DNA of 13,409 bases from a bacterium UBA2219 (GCA_002327765.1 DCUH01000127.1:15258-28666); one strand, 5' to 3'; counted from the stretch's first letter, positions 1 to 8,434 are shown. A program made the numbers and translations. Notes: generated from the sequence alone by a model not told the origin.

Positions 1-755
1 CCGAGCTGATCGAAAGCGAGCTGTTCGGCCATGAGCGCGGCTCCTTCACCGGCGCCACGGCGCAGCGCCGGGGCGCCTTCGAGCTGGCCCACAACGGAAC
101 CATTTTCCTCGATGAAATCGGCGAGTTGCCCTACACACTTCAACCGAAGCTTCTGCGCGCACTCGAGCAGCGGGAGATCAAGCGGGTCGGCGGCAACGAG
201 ACGCTGCCGGCCGACGCGCGCGTACTGGCGGCCACGAACCGGAACCTGAAGGAAGAGGTGGCGAAGAAGGCGTTCCGCGAAGACCTCTACTTCCGGGTGG
301 GCGCCATCCGCGTCGAGGTGCCTCCCCTGCGCGACCGCCGCGAGGACATCGCGCCACTGGCGCGGCACTTCCTTTCGCTTTTGGGCGCCCGCTCCCCCCG
401 CCCCCTCCCGCCGATCTCCCCCGCCGCGGTCGACGCCCTCGTCTCCCACGACTGGCCGGGCAACGTGCGGGAGCTGCGCAACGCCGTCCAGCGGGCGGTC
501 GTCCTGGCCGAAGGGACGGAGCTGTCCGCAGCCGACTTCTCCTTCCTCCGGGAATCCTCCTCGCCCTCCTCCGAAACGGAGATGCCGGAAGGGCTGACGC
601 GCTGGGAGCAGGCGGAACGCACCAACATCCTCGCCGAACTCTCCCGCCAGGGAGGCAACAAGACGCGCACCGCGCGCGTGCTCGGGATCGCCAAGTCCAC
701 GCTGTTCGAGAAGCTTAAGAAGTACGGGATCGGGAACCAGGAGACCGACCGGTAA
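1..755 (+). CDS. Sigma-54-dependent transcriptional activator (bEBP), 5' partial
   Basis: This is the C-terminal part of a bacterial enhancer-binding protein, which uses ATP hydrolysis to open promoters held by sigma-54 RNA polymerase. The reading frame is open from base 3, giving 250 visible residues. The visible part holds the sigma-54 contact loop as GSFTGA (residues 13–18, usually GAFTGA), the Walker B segment TIFLDEIGELP (33–43), the FREDLYFRV stretch with sensor/arginine-finger residues, the WPGNVRELRN sensor II helix, and a Fis-type helix-turn-helix at the C-terminus (NKTRTARVLGIAKSTLFEKLKKYGI). Walker A and any receiver or sensing domain lie outside the window, so I cannot say whether this is a phosphorylated response regulator (NtrC/PilR type). 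It ends with TAA at 753–755. A strong sigma-54 promoter lies 118 bases downstream in front of the pilin gene, making the Tad operon its likely target (inference). Confidence 0.95.
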   Translation, partial: ELIESELFGHERGSFTGATAQRRGAFELAHNGTIFLDEIGELPYTLQPKLLRALEQREIKRVGGNETLPADARVLAATNRNLKEEVAKKAFREDLYFRVGAIRVEVPPLRDRREDIAPLARHFLSLLGARSPRPLPPISPAAVDALVSHDWPGNVRELRNAVQRAVVLAEGTELSAADFSFLRESSSPSSETEMPEGLTRWEQAERTNILAELSRQGGNKTRTARVLGIAKSTLFEKLKKYGIGNQETDR

Positions 756-772
756 CCGGACTGCCGGTCCGG
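756..772. repeat. Perfect 6-bp inverted repeat; weak terminator stem or possible activator site
   Basis: CCGGAC (756–761) and GTCCGG (767–772) are perfect inverted copies separated by TGCCG, starting directly after the activator gene's stop codon. As RNA they could form a short GC hairpin, but no T-run follows, so a Rho-independent terminator is poorly supported. The centre lies roughly 135 bases upstream of the predicted sigma-54 transcription start, a usual distance for an enhancer-binding-protein site, so an upstream activating sequence is an equally fair reading. Only one copy is seen in the gap. Both roles are inference. Confidence 0.35.
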
Positions 773-872
773 ATTTCGAACCTGTTCGGAGCCTCTTTAC
801 CGCCTCTTCCACTTTCCTCACGACAACTGGTTCTTCCGACGACTGTTTTCGTCCCGCACTTCCATTCGCGTC

Positions 873-888
873 AGGCATCCGTATTGCA
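873..888 (+). promoter_or_regulatory. Sigma-54 (-24/-12) promoter for the Tad/Flp operon
   Basis: The bases AGGCATCCGTATTGCA match the sigma-54 consensus TGGCAC-N5-TTGCW. They contain GGCA at 874–877, a 5-base spacer, and TTGCA at 884–888. The invariant GG (874–875) and GC (886–887) dinucleotides sit exactly 12 bases apart. Transcription would start near 898–900, about 30 bases before the flp ATG and just ahead of its Shine-Dalgarno sequence. The site is in the only sizeable gap upstream of the operon and follows directly on a sigma-54 activator gene. The match is seen in the sequence; its activity is inferred. Confidence 0.8.
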
Positions 889-914
889 GGCCGTCTTCCT
901 CATCCAAACCGCAG

Positions 915-922
915 AAGGAGGA
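915..922 (+). promoter_or_regulatory. Strong ribosome binding site of flp
   Basis: AAGGAGGA lies 6 bases before the ATG at 929 and is the strongest Shine-Dalgarno match in the operon. This suits the major pilin, the most abundantly needed product. It also fixes the start at 929 rather than at the in-frame alternative start at 884, which would lie upstream of the predicted transcription start. Confidence 0.8.
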
Positions 923-928
923 AGCTCG

Positions 929-1174
929 ATGAAAACGACTCACTTGAAGAACCGCAAGGGGCAGGGATTGACGGAGTACATCGTCATCACGGCGCTCGTG
1001 GCGGTGGCGGCGATCGGGATCGTAAACATCTTCGGCAACCAGTTGAGAAACCAGTTCCACACCATCGTTTCGGCCATGTCCGGCAGCACAGACGCCAAAG
1101 TCACGTCGCTGGCCGGGAAAGCCCAAAAGGAAGCCAACCAGAAGAACCTGTCCAATTATGCCGAGTCCAAGTAA
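929..1174 (+). CDS. flp: Flp-family type IVb major pilin
   Basis: This 81-residue protein is the structural subunit of the Tad pilus. The N-terminus is short and basic (residues 1–11, with four lysines and one arginine) and ends in Gly11. It is followed by Q-G-L-T-E-Y, which is the Flp prepilin signature with Glu at +5 and Tyr at +6 of the mature pilin. The hydrophobic helix runs over residues 18–35 (IVITALVAVAAIGIVNIF). The C-terminal part is polar and lysine-rich, making the protein slightly longer than many Flp pilins of 50–70 residues. Cleavage after Gly11 would need a TadV/CpaA-type prepilin peptidase, which is not in this window. The gene is first in the operon, directly behind a sigma-54 promoter, and overlaps the next gene by 17 bases. 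Confidence 0.93.
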   Translation: MKTTHLKNRKGQGLTEYIVITALVAVAAIGIVNIFGNQLRNQFHTIVSAMSGSTDAKVTSLAGKAQKEANQKNLSNYAESK

Positions 1175-1631
1175 CCGGGGGACGGCCATGCTCGAATTCT
1201 TTCTGGCGGGCATCCCGCTGCTCCTCTTCATCATGGCGATCCTGCAGCTCTCCCTGCTGTGGATGGGCAAGGGGACCGTGGACGCCGCGGCCCATCTCGC
1301 CGCCAGGAAATTCGCGCGGGCCGCCCGGGTCGACTTCCGCAGCGCCAGGCAGGAGGCGTTCCTCGAAGCGTACCGGACCTGCCGGAACCGGCCCGGGGGA
1401 TCCCTTTCGTCCGCGGCCCTGACCACGCTGGAGATCACGTCCGACGGGGAACGGCGAACCGAGCGGGCCGACGCCGGCGACGCCCTGTGCGTCCGGCTTT
1501 CCCACGGTGTTGAACTGGTCGTCCCGTGGATCGACCGGATCCTTTATTCCCTGTCCCCGGGTCGCAAGTTCCGGCTCGGGGACAGGTACTACCTCATGCT
1601 GCAGTCCGACCGGTGGGTGACGGTGGAATAG
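1158..1631 (+). CDS. tadE: TadE-like minor pilin / pseudopilin
   Basis: This 157-residue protein has a TadE-type N-terminus: a short polar leader ending in Arg7-Gly8, then T-A-M-L-E-F with Glu at +5 after the glycine, then a hydrophobic helix (about 12–33). The start at 1158 is preferred over the ATG at 1188. Only the longer form includes Gly8 and the cleavage site, although a G-rich Shine-Dalgarno-like stretch sits before 1188. The chosen start lies inside the end of flp, implying translational coupling. The rest is a soluble, presumably periplasmic domain with two cysteines (in RTCRN and DALCVR). In known Tad systems TadE and TadF are processed pseudopilins needed for pilus biogenesis. The family assignment rests mainly on the N-terminus and context. 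Confidence 0.8.
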   Translation: MPSPSNRGTAMLEFFLAGIPLLLFIMAILQLSLLWMGKGTVDAAAHLAARKFARAARVDFRSARQEAFLEAYRTCRNRPGGSLSSAALTTLEITSDGERRTERADAGDALCVRLSHGVELVVPWIDRILYSLSPGRKFRLGDRYYLMLQSDRWVTVE

Positions 1632-1633
1632 CG

Positions 1634-2545
1634 ATGATCGGATACTTCTCCCGACAGGCGCTTCATGCGCGAAACGGCAATCCCGGCCAGGCGACCACCC
1701 TCTTCCTGGTCGTCGCAAGCACGCTGATGGCCATGGTTTTCGTGTCGATTGCGCTGCACAACATCTGCGTCGACCGTGTCGCCTGCGCCAACGCCGTCGA
1801 TGCCATCGCCCTGAATGCCGCCAGCTGGGAAGCCCGGTGCCTGAACATGATCGCTGCGCTGAACGACGGCGTGGCGCAGTGCCTTCGAGTGATCCGCTGG
1901 ACCTGCGTCGTTTGGGCCGCCCTGGCGGTCGCCGCGGCGTTCGGTGTCGGGCTTCCGGCGTTTCTCGAATACACGAAGTACGCCCGGAAGCTGATCTCAG
2001 GCTATTGGAAGACCGCGAACCAACTCGTGGAGTGGAGCGAAAAGATTCGCAAGGCGGCTCCGTACCTCGTGCTGGGCGAAACGGTCGCGCTGGCGAAGAA
2101 ACGGGACGTCATCGGCGTGCTGTTCCCCGCGATTCCGGGAGGACCTCACGACGGAAGGAACACGCTCGAGCTTCACCTCGAACCCGGCCCTCCCGTGACC
2201 CTTATGGACGCCATCGCCCCCATCACGTCCGCATTGAAGCGGATCAAGAAGGTCCGCATTCTCAAGGGGGCCGCCAGGAAGGTGGCATCCTTCCTGGAAG
2301 AAGCGCTGGGCGCGATCCTGGGCGGCGGGAAAGGTTCCCTTCGGATGCTGGTGCCTGAGCCGGATTTCCCCCGGCGGCAATTCGTCCGTTTCGCGGGAAG
2401 CCGGACGGTCCCTCGCCTGCCGATTCCGCTTCTTGGACAAAAGGGAAACGGGCGGGTCTTCGCCGATGCTCAGGCGGAACCGTATGGCGGCGATTCCGCG
2501 AAGATGACCTGGAAATCCCGATTAACCGGCTGGAGGGACAAATGA
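1634..2545 (+). CDS. TadG-like Tad pilus assembly protein
   Basis: The 303-residue product resembles the N-terminal region of TadG-like proteins. A short polar leader with GNPGQ (15–19) precedes a hydrophobic helix at about 20–41. This is followed by a segment (residues 46–80, containing ANAVDAIALNAASWEAR) that mirrors the TadG pattern NAADAAALAGA just after the membrane anchor. A second hydrophobic stretch lies at about 90–111. There is no Glu at +5 after Gly18, so prepilin processing is not expected, as for other TadG proteins. No von Willebrand A domain is visible, so it is shorter than classical TadG. It starts 2 bases after the tadE stop, and its own stop overlaps the next start (ATGA). 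The function, anchoring or stabilising the pilus across the envelope, comes from the family and is not shown here. Confidence 0.7.
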   Translation: MIGYFSRQALHARNGNPGQATTLFLVVASTLMAMVFVSIALHNICVDRVACANAVDAIALNAASWEARCLNMIAALNDGVAQCLRVIRWTCVVWAALAVAAAFGVGLPAFLEYTKYARKLISGYWKTANQLVEWSEKIRKAAPYLVLGETVALAKKRDVIGVLFPAIPGGPHDGRNTLELHLEPGPPVTLMDAIAPITSALKRIKKVRILKGAARKVASFLEEALGAILGGGKGSLRMLVPEPDFPRRQFVRFAGSRTVPRLPIPLLGQKGNGRVFADAQAEPYGGDSAKMTWKSRLTGWRDK

Positions 2546-3018
2546 AACCGTCCACGCGCGCGTCCTGCGGCCAGTCCATCCTGGAAACCGTCCTCCTGCT
2601 TCCCCTGCTGCTGGTCCTGCTGGCAGGCGGTTACTGGTCGTTCCGCAACCTTTCCCTGGCCGGCGCGTCGGAGTCGGCTGCCCACGCGCATCTCCTGCGG
2701 ACGGGAAGGCGCCTTCCGTCCATCGAGCTCCGCCTGGCCAGAACGATCCGCCCGGAAGACAACACGGTGGTTCTCCGCGGCGGGAGCGATCCCTTGTCGG
2801 CTGGTCTTCCGCTGTTCGGGGGTATGGCGGGCAACACCGTAACATCGGTGACGGCAGCATGCAGGAAGGAACAGGCAGGGGCGTTCATCGGCCTCCCGGC
2901 ACACGACGTCCGCCGCGAGGCAGAAGGCGCCGTGGACTGCTGGGGGAAGGACACGAAATCCGGGTCGATCATCCGCGGCACCGTCAACGCGATCCTTCTT
3001 ACGGGAGCAATCCGATGA
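2542..3018 (+). CDS. Second TadE-like pseudopilin
   Basis: This is a 158-residue protein with a second prepilin-like N-terminus: basic leader, Gly10, then Q-S-I-L-E-T with Glu at +5, and a leucine-rich membrane helix at about 16–34. The remainder is an extracytoplasmic domain with cysteines at 107 and 133 that could form a disulfide. It overlaps the gene before it by 4 bases (ATGA) and the gene after it by another ATGA, so translation is probably coupled. By position and N-terminus it could fill the TadF role, with TadE and TadF as the usual pair of pseudopilins. The soluble part is too divergent for me to tell TadE from TadF. Confidence 0.72.
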   Translation: MKPSTRASCGQSILETVLLLPLLLVLLAGGYWSFRNLSLAGASESAAHAHLLRTGRRLPSIELRLARTIRPEDNTVVLRGGSDPLSAGLPLFGGMAGNTVTSVTAACRKEQAGAFIGLPAHDVRREAEGAVDCWGKDTKSGSIIRGTVNAILLTGAIR

Positions 3019-3578
3019 AGTCGAAAGGACTGCTTATATCTATGGCGGTGGCCGCGATTCTCCTGTCGCTCGTCTTTTCCGGGACCGGTGATGCCGTGAA
3101 AACGGATCCCGCCGCCACAACCGTGGTGGAAATCGACGGGATGAAGTACGTCGCCGGCAGCGCCGCCGATGCGGCATCCCTCCTCCGCGAATTGGCGCGG
3201 CTCGGAGTGCGGCCCCCCGATCCGGCCTTCATCCCGGGACCGCAACGCGATTCGCACCCGGTGTTTTCCGAAAAACTTGCCGGTTCCGGTCAGGCGTCTT
3301 CCGCGGACGCCCCGGAAGTCCCCAAAGGGCTGTCCCCGGATCACACGCTCCGGATGTCGGGAGGCGGCGGCACGGTAGAGCTGGTTTTCGGAAGGACGGA
3401 AACCGGAAGGGAGGCCGCATTCTCCCGCCTTGCGGCCAATGGCTGGGTTCCGCTTTCCGTCGATGGAAACGTCCGGGCTCCGCGCATGCTGCAGCAGGTC
3501 CGGGGAAAGGAGACCGCCGTTGTTTGCCTGGATGAAAATGAAGGCACCTTCCTTCTTTTCCGGAAGATGGGGCGGTAG
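3015..3578 (+). CDS. Unknown exported or membrane-anchored protein in Tad operon
   Basis: I do not recognise this 187-residue protein. Residues 2–5 are basic and residues 6–22 form a hydrophobic segment (LLISMAVAAILLSLVFS), so it is exported or anchored with its bulk in the periplasm. A first small region (about 36–66) is followed by a proline-rich linker (66–110). A compact C-terminal region (about 118–187) has alternating hydrophobic strands and one helix, including VELVFGR, AAFSRLAANGW, TAVVCLDE and TFLLFRK. It starts with an ATGA overlap and ends just before or inside the 5' end of cpaB. It sits where other Tad loci often carry lineage-specific periplasmic factors, next to the secretin partner CpaB, so a role in secretin assembly or pilus biogenesis is plausible. 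That is inference from position only. Confidence 0.75.
   Translation: MKSKGLLISMAVAAILLSLVFSGTGDAVKTDPAATTVVEIDGMKYVAGSAADAASLLRELARLGVRPPDPAFIPGPQRDSHPVFSEKLAGSGQASSADAPEVPKGLSPDHTLRMSGGGGTVELVFGRTETGREAAFSRLAANGWVPLSVDGNVRAPRMLQQVRGKETAVVCLDENEGTFLLFRKMGR
3507..3512 (+). promoter_or_regulatory. Ribosome binding site supporting a TTG start for cpaB
   Basis: AAGGAG ends 7 bases before the in-frame TTG at 3520. It is too far (19 bases) from the ATG at 3532. A competing GGGAG (3584–3588) lies 9 bases before the ATG at 3598, so the start of cpaB remains open. Confidence 0.45.
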
Positions 3579-4341
3579 ATTCCGGGAGCTTCTCCCCATG
3601 GGTGTCGGGCTGTTGCTCATGGGACTGGCCCTGGCCGCCGCGGGAAAACGGATCGCCGCAGTGGAAGAGGACATCCGCCGGCGCAACAACCCGGTCGATG
3701 TGGTCGTCGCATCGGGCCCGATCGAGGCGGGGGAAGAATTCACGCCCGAAAACCTGGCAAAGAAGAGCGTGCCCGCCTCCGGCACCGGAAAGAGAAACGT
3801 TCCCGCCGGAGATTTCGAGCTCCTGCTCGGTTCGAAAGCGAAAAGCCGGGTCGACCCAGGGGAGCCCGTCCTCTGGACCGACGTGGAGGAACCGTTCGAA
3901 GCCGACGTTTTTTCGAAGACTGTGCCGAAAGGCAGAAGGGCCCTCACCGTCGACGTTGACGCGACGTCGTCCTTCTCGGGCCTGCTGCAGCCCGGGGATC
4001 GGGTCGACCTCCTGGCGAAAGGTTCCGACGGCGGTGCGGAAAGGTGGGTCAGGAATATTCCGGTGATCGCCGTCGACCGCCACCTAAACCGGCTGGCGCG
4101 CCCCTCGGACTCTCAAGAGACGGGAACAGTTACCTTGATGGTGACTCCCGGGGAAGGCGTGACCGTCGCAAGCGCGTCGGCGGGCGGCAAGCTGTTCTGG
4201 TTCCTGAGGAATCCCGACGACAACACGTCCCTCTCCGCCGAACGCGCAGGTACCCGCCCTTCCGGGGCTCCCAGGGTGGAAGTGTGGAAGGGCGGCATCC
4301 GGATTCCGAACGAGCATTCCCTCGCGGAGACGGCGTCATGA
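3520..4341 (+). CDS. cpaB: CpaB/RcpC Tad pilus assembly protein
   Basis: CpaB/RcpC is a membrane-anchored periplasmic protein that works with the Tad secretin. With the TTG start the product is 273 residues: a basic cytoplasmic tail (1–26), a membrane helix (about 27–42), a SAF domain (about 58–125, beginning VDVVVASGPIEAGEEFTPEN), and an RcpC-type domain (about 135–240, with LQPGDRVDLLAK typical of the family). The ATG at 3598 is an alternative with its own GGGAG. That shorter form would lack any positive charge before the helix while leaving charges after it, which would favour the wrong topology for a periplasmic SAF domain. I therefore prefer an upstream start (3520 or ATG 3532), which overlaps the previous gene. 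The stop overlaps cpaC as ATGA. Confidence 0.87.
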   Translation: MFAWMKMKAPSFFSGRWGGRFRELLPMGVGLLLMGLALAAAGKRIAAVEEDIRRRNNPVDVVVASGPIEAGEEFTPENLAKKSVPASGTGKRNVPAGDFELLLGSKAKSRVDPGEPVLWTDVEEPFEADVFSKTVPKGRRALTVDVDATSSFSGLLQPGDRVDLLAKGSDGGAERWVRNIPVIAVDRHLNRLARPSDSQETGTVTLMVTPGEGVTVASASAGGKLFWFLRNPDDNTSLSAERAGTRPSGAPRVEVWKGGIRIPNEHSLAETAS

Positions 4342-5534
4342 TGTTATCGCGCCTCCTGTCGGCGACAGCCGCCGCCTTCCTTTCGGTGATCATGCTTCAC
4401 GAGATTTATGCGGCGGAAACGATCCGGATACGCCCCGGTTTCCAGAAGATCCTGGACCGGAAGGGGGTATCCCGCCTTTCCGTCGGGAACCCGGAGGTCT
4501 TGGAAGCCCAGGCGCTTCCGAAGGGGGACGGGATCCTGGTCGTAGGGAAAAAGGAGGGAGAGACCGACCTGGTACTGTGGGAAAGGGGAACCCGGAGGGA
4601 ATGGCACGTCGAGGTGGGCTCGCGGAAGAACGCTGTGGCGGAGGATGTCCGGCTCTTCGCCGGGACCTTCCCCGGATTGACCGTGGCGGAAGCCGGCGGC
4701 TCCATGATCATCACCGGGCCCGTCGCCACCTCCCAGGAAAAGACGATCCTAGAGGATTTCGCGCGCGCCCATCCCGGGGTCCACTTGAGGGTTTCCCTCC
4801 CCGAAGAAAAGAAAACCCTGCTCCAGTACGACCTGAAGATCATCGAGATCAGCCGGGGGGAGTCCGCCCAATTGGGAGTCCGTTGGCCCGACTCCCTCAT
4901 GTTCAAGAGTTCTTTCGCCTCGGAGAGAGGTTCCGGCAGCGCGGTTTCCGTAGGGACCGACTTCGAGACCAGCCTGAACCTGCTCCTCGCCAACGGGAAG
5001 GCCCGCATCCTCACCAATCCCCGCCTGGCATGCGAAAGCGGCGAGGAGGCCGCGTTCCTGGCGGGCGGGGAAATCCCGATCGTGCTCATCACTCCGGAAA
5101 CGCGGAAAGTCGAATGGAAAACGTACGGGATCATCCTGAGGATCCATCCTTCCATGGTCCACGGAGGCAAGGTCCGGACCAAGGTCGAGGCGGAAGTCAG
5201 CTCCGTGGACCACAGCAGCGGTTCCGCCGATGTCCCAGGGTTCCTCACCCGCCGTGTATCCACTCATTTTTCCACGTCCCCCGGGGAAACCGTGATGCTT
5301 TCCGGGCTGGTCAAGAACGAGATGGCAAAGGACGTCGCCAAGGTTCCGCTGCTCGGGCAGATCCCGGTCCTGGGGGAACTGTTCAAGTCCAGGAGCTTCC
5401 GGGAAAACCAGACGGAGCTTGCGATCTTCATCACGCCGAAAGAGGTCCCTGCGGACGCGGCGCCGGAGTCCGCGGAATGGGATCGGAAAGCCTCCGCAGA
5501 ACAAAAGACCCTCCGGTTCCGGCTGCTCGATTAA
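4338..5534 (+). CDS. cpaC: CpaC/RcpA Tad outer-membrane secretin
   Basis: This is the secretin forming the outer-membrane channel of the Tad pilus. The 398-residue protein has a signal peptide (1–26, likely cut after IYAA) and the N-terminal pilus/secretin domain (27–92). That domain contains VGNPEVLEAQ and the GILVVGKKEGETDLVLWERG-like block. A BON-like domain follows (about 97–160), then the secretin domain (about 175–380), ending in the family signature VPLLGQIPVLGELFKSRSF (336–354) and LAIFITPKEV. It is at the short end for the family, with a brief charged C-terminal tail after the secretin core. ATG 4338 overlaps the cpaB stop by 4 bases; a second ATG follows directly at 4341. Canonical loci place TadZ/CpaE after this gene. 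Here the stop is followed within 11 bases by cpaF. Confidence 0.93.
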   Translation: MMLSRLLSATAAAFLSVIMLHEIYAAETIRIRPGFQKILDRKGVSRLSVGNPEVLEAQALPKGDGILVVGKKEGETDLVLWERGTRREWHVEVGSRKNAVAEDVRLFAGTFPGLTVAEAGGSMIITGPVATSQEKTILEDFARAHPGVHLRVSLPEEKKTLLQYDLKIIEISRGESAQLGVRWPDSLMFKSSFASERGSGSAVSVGTDFETSLNLLLANGKARILTNPRLACESGEEAAFLAGGEIPIVLITPETRKVEWKTYGIILRIHPSMVHGGKVRTKVEAEVSSVDHSSGSADVPGFLTRRVSTHFSTSPGETVMLSGLVKNEMAKDVAKVPLLGQIPVLGELFKSRSFRENQTELAIFITPKEVPADAAPESAEWDRKASAEQKTLRFRLLD

Positions 5535-5539
5535 GGAGG
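5533..5539 (+). promoter_or_regulatory. Ribosome binding site of cpaF
   Basis: AAGGAGG overlaps the end of cpaC (TAA at 5532–5534) and lies 6 bases before ATG 5546. Two further in-frame ATGs, at 5540 and 5552, are respectively too close and too far for this site, so it selects 5546. It is a full-strength site, unlike the coupled starts elsewhere in the operon. Confidence 0.7.
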
Positions 5540-5545
5540 ATGAGC

Positions 5546-6759
<1,214 letters not shown>

Positions 6760-6769
<10 letters not shown>

Positions 6770-7611
6770 CCGCCGTCGAAGCCGCGCTGCTCTGTTTGGG
6801 GACGGGGCTGGTCCTGCGGGGCCTGTACCGCGAGGTCCTTCCCGCCGCCTCCCGGCGGTTCGCGCGCGCCTCCGACCTCCACTCGGACCGGCTCCGAGAG
6901 GAATTCATCCACCTTCCCTCCTCCCGGATCGCGGCGGGGCTGCTCGCTTCCGGTTCCCTGTCCGCCTGCCTTGCCCTGGCGGCATCGAAATCTATCCTTG
7001 CGGCCGCGGTTTCCGGACTCGCCCCGGTGCTTTTGGCCGGTTCCTCCATCCGGTGGTACCGGTCACGCCGGAGGAAAAGGATCCTGTCCCAGATTCCCTC
7101 CATGCTCGACCTCGTCGTGGGCCACCTGAAAGCCGGCCACAGTTTCCCCGAATCGCTTGTCGAAACCGTCCCCCTGCTGCCCTCGGGGATCCGCGAGGAG
7201 ATGGCCTGGCTGCTGCAGAAGCACCGCCTCGGAACCTCCCTCTCCGAAACGTTCGTTCTTTTCGAAGAGCGGATGCCGTCGGAAGACGTCTCTCTCCTCG
7301 TAAGGCCGCTGCGTGCAACCCTTTCCGGAGGGGGAAACGTCGTCGATCTCCTGGAGCAGATCCGGGACATCCTTCGCCGGAAGAACCGCACGAAGGAGAA
7401 ACTCCGTAGCATGACCGCCCAGGCCCGCCTGCAAGCGGTGGTTCTTACGCTGCTCCCCCCCTCCTTCGCGGCGGTCCTGTCGAGGATCGACCCGGGGTTT
7501 TTCCCCAACCTCGTCGGTACCCCCCAGGGAAAAGCCATCCTGCTGGTCGCTTTCGTACTGCAGACCTTTGGCTGGCTGACCATCCGCAAAATCCTCTCGG
7601 TGCGGCCGTGA
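6760..7611 (+). CDS. tadB: TadB inner-membrane platform protein
   Basis: This is one of two T2SSF-type (GspF-like) polytopic proteins that form the inner-membrane base of the Tad machine. It has 283 residues, starting at GTG 6760 with AGGAGGG (6744–6750) 9 bases upstream, inside the end of cpaF. Hydrophobic segments lie near the N-terminus (4–20), at about 57–97 and in the C-terminal 50 residues (LQAVVLTLLPPSFAAVL and AILLVAFVLQTFGWL). The cytoplasmic T2SSF core (about 110–235) contains SMLDLVVGHLKAGHSFPESL, the usual conserved start of TadB/TadC domains. The gene's place directly after cpaF matches the canonical tadA-tadB-tadC order. Its stop overlaps the next start as GTGA. Confidence 0.9.
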
Positions 7612-8426
7612 ACCTAATCGACCTCGCGCGGATCGGACTGCCGATCCTCCTGGGAGGGATCCTCGTCGCATCCTCGGTCCGCCGGGGATTGAAGTCTCTC
7701 CCGCCGCGGCGCCTGGCGGAAACGTTCCGGGCCCTCCACTACAGGGTCATGGACCGGTTGATCGAAAAGAACGTCGTTCGCCTCCCGGGATCGTGCCTGG
7801 TCGACCCCGTGCGCCCGTGTGTCGCTGGGGAGGCCGCGGCCGTTCTAGTTCTGCTCGCGGGGGTGTACGCCGACCCCACCGCTGCGGGTATCGCCCGCGC
7901 CGTTCCCGCCGCGTTGCTGCTCGGCGGCTGCCTTGCCTGGATCGCCCTGCTGAGCGCGTCCCGGGAGGCGCTCCGCTCAGTGGAAAGGGAGCTTCCCGTC
8001 GCCTGTTTCCTTTTCTCCCTTCTCCTCGAATCGGGCATGGGAACCTCCTCCGCACTGCAGGAGACGGCCTTTTCCATTCCGCCGGGCCCATTGTCCAGGG
8101 AACTGGCGGAAATGGTCCGCGCGCGTTCCCTTGGCATGTCCCGCGGCGAGTCGATCCAACGCTCACGGCAACGCGTCCCGTCAGAGGATTACCGGCTCTT
8201 CCTGAACCACATTTTCCAGGGAGAACGTCTCGGAATCGGGCTTTCCAGGAGCCTGCGGGGGATATCCGGGAAGATGCTCGAAAGCCAGGACCACCGGGCG
8301 GAGACGATCGCACAGCAGGCCGCGGTGAAACTGCTTTTCCCCCTCATCCTGTTCATATTCCCGGCGGTGTTCCTCGTCATCCTGTCGCCGGTGATCCTGG
8401 GCCTGTTCAACTATTTCCCGAGGTGA
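7608..8426 (+). CDS. tadC: TadC inner-membrane platform protein
   Basis: The second T2SSF-type platform protein, 272 residues, begins at GTG 7608, overlapping the tadB stop by 4 bases. No convincing Shine-Dalgarno sequence is present, so translational coupling to tadB is likely. Hydrophobic segments are seen near residues 8–22, 70–85 and 97–119. The T2SSF core (about 125–235) contains LPVACFLFSLLLESGMGTSSAL and FLNHIFQGERLGIGLSRSL. It is followed by the long C-terminal membrane region (LLFPLILFIFPAVFLVILSP), which is very typical of TadC. This is the last gene of the operon that I can assign with confidence. Confidence 0.92.
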   Translation: MNLIDLARIGLPILLGGILVASSVRRGLKSLPPRRLAETFRALHYRVMDRLIEKNVVRLPGSCLVDPVRPCVAGEAAAVLVLLAGVYADPTAAGIARAVPAALLLGGCLAWIALLSASREALRSVERELPVACFLFSLLLESGMGTSSALQETAFSIPPGPLSRELAEMVRARSLGMSRGESIQRSRQRVPSEDYRLFLNHIFQGERLGIGLSRSLRGISGKMLESQDHRAETIAQQAAVKLLFPLILFIFPAVFLVILSPVILGLFNYFPR

Positions 8427-8434
8427 TCGCGACG

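Noticed and set aside
4577..5545. In-frame upstream extension of cpaF across the secretin gene, giving a 730-residue reading frame.
   Set aside because: The extra sequence is a shadow of cpaC. A strong ribosome binding site at 5533–5539 and the CpaF family N-terminus place the start at 5546.
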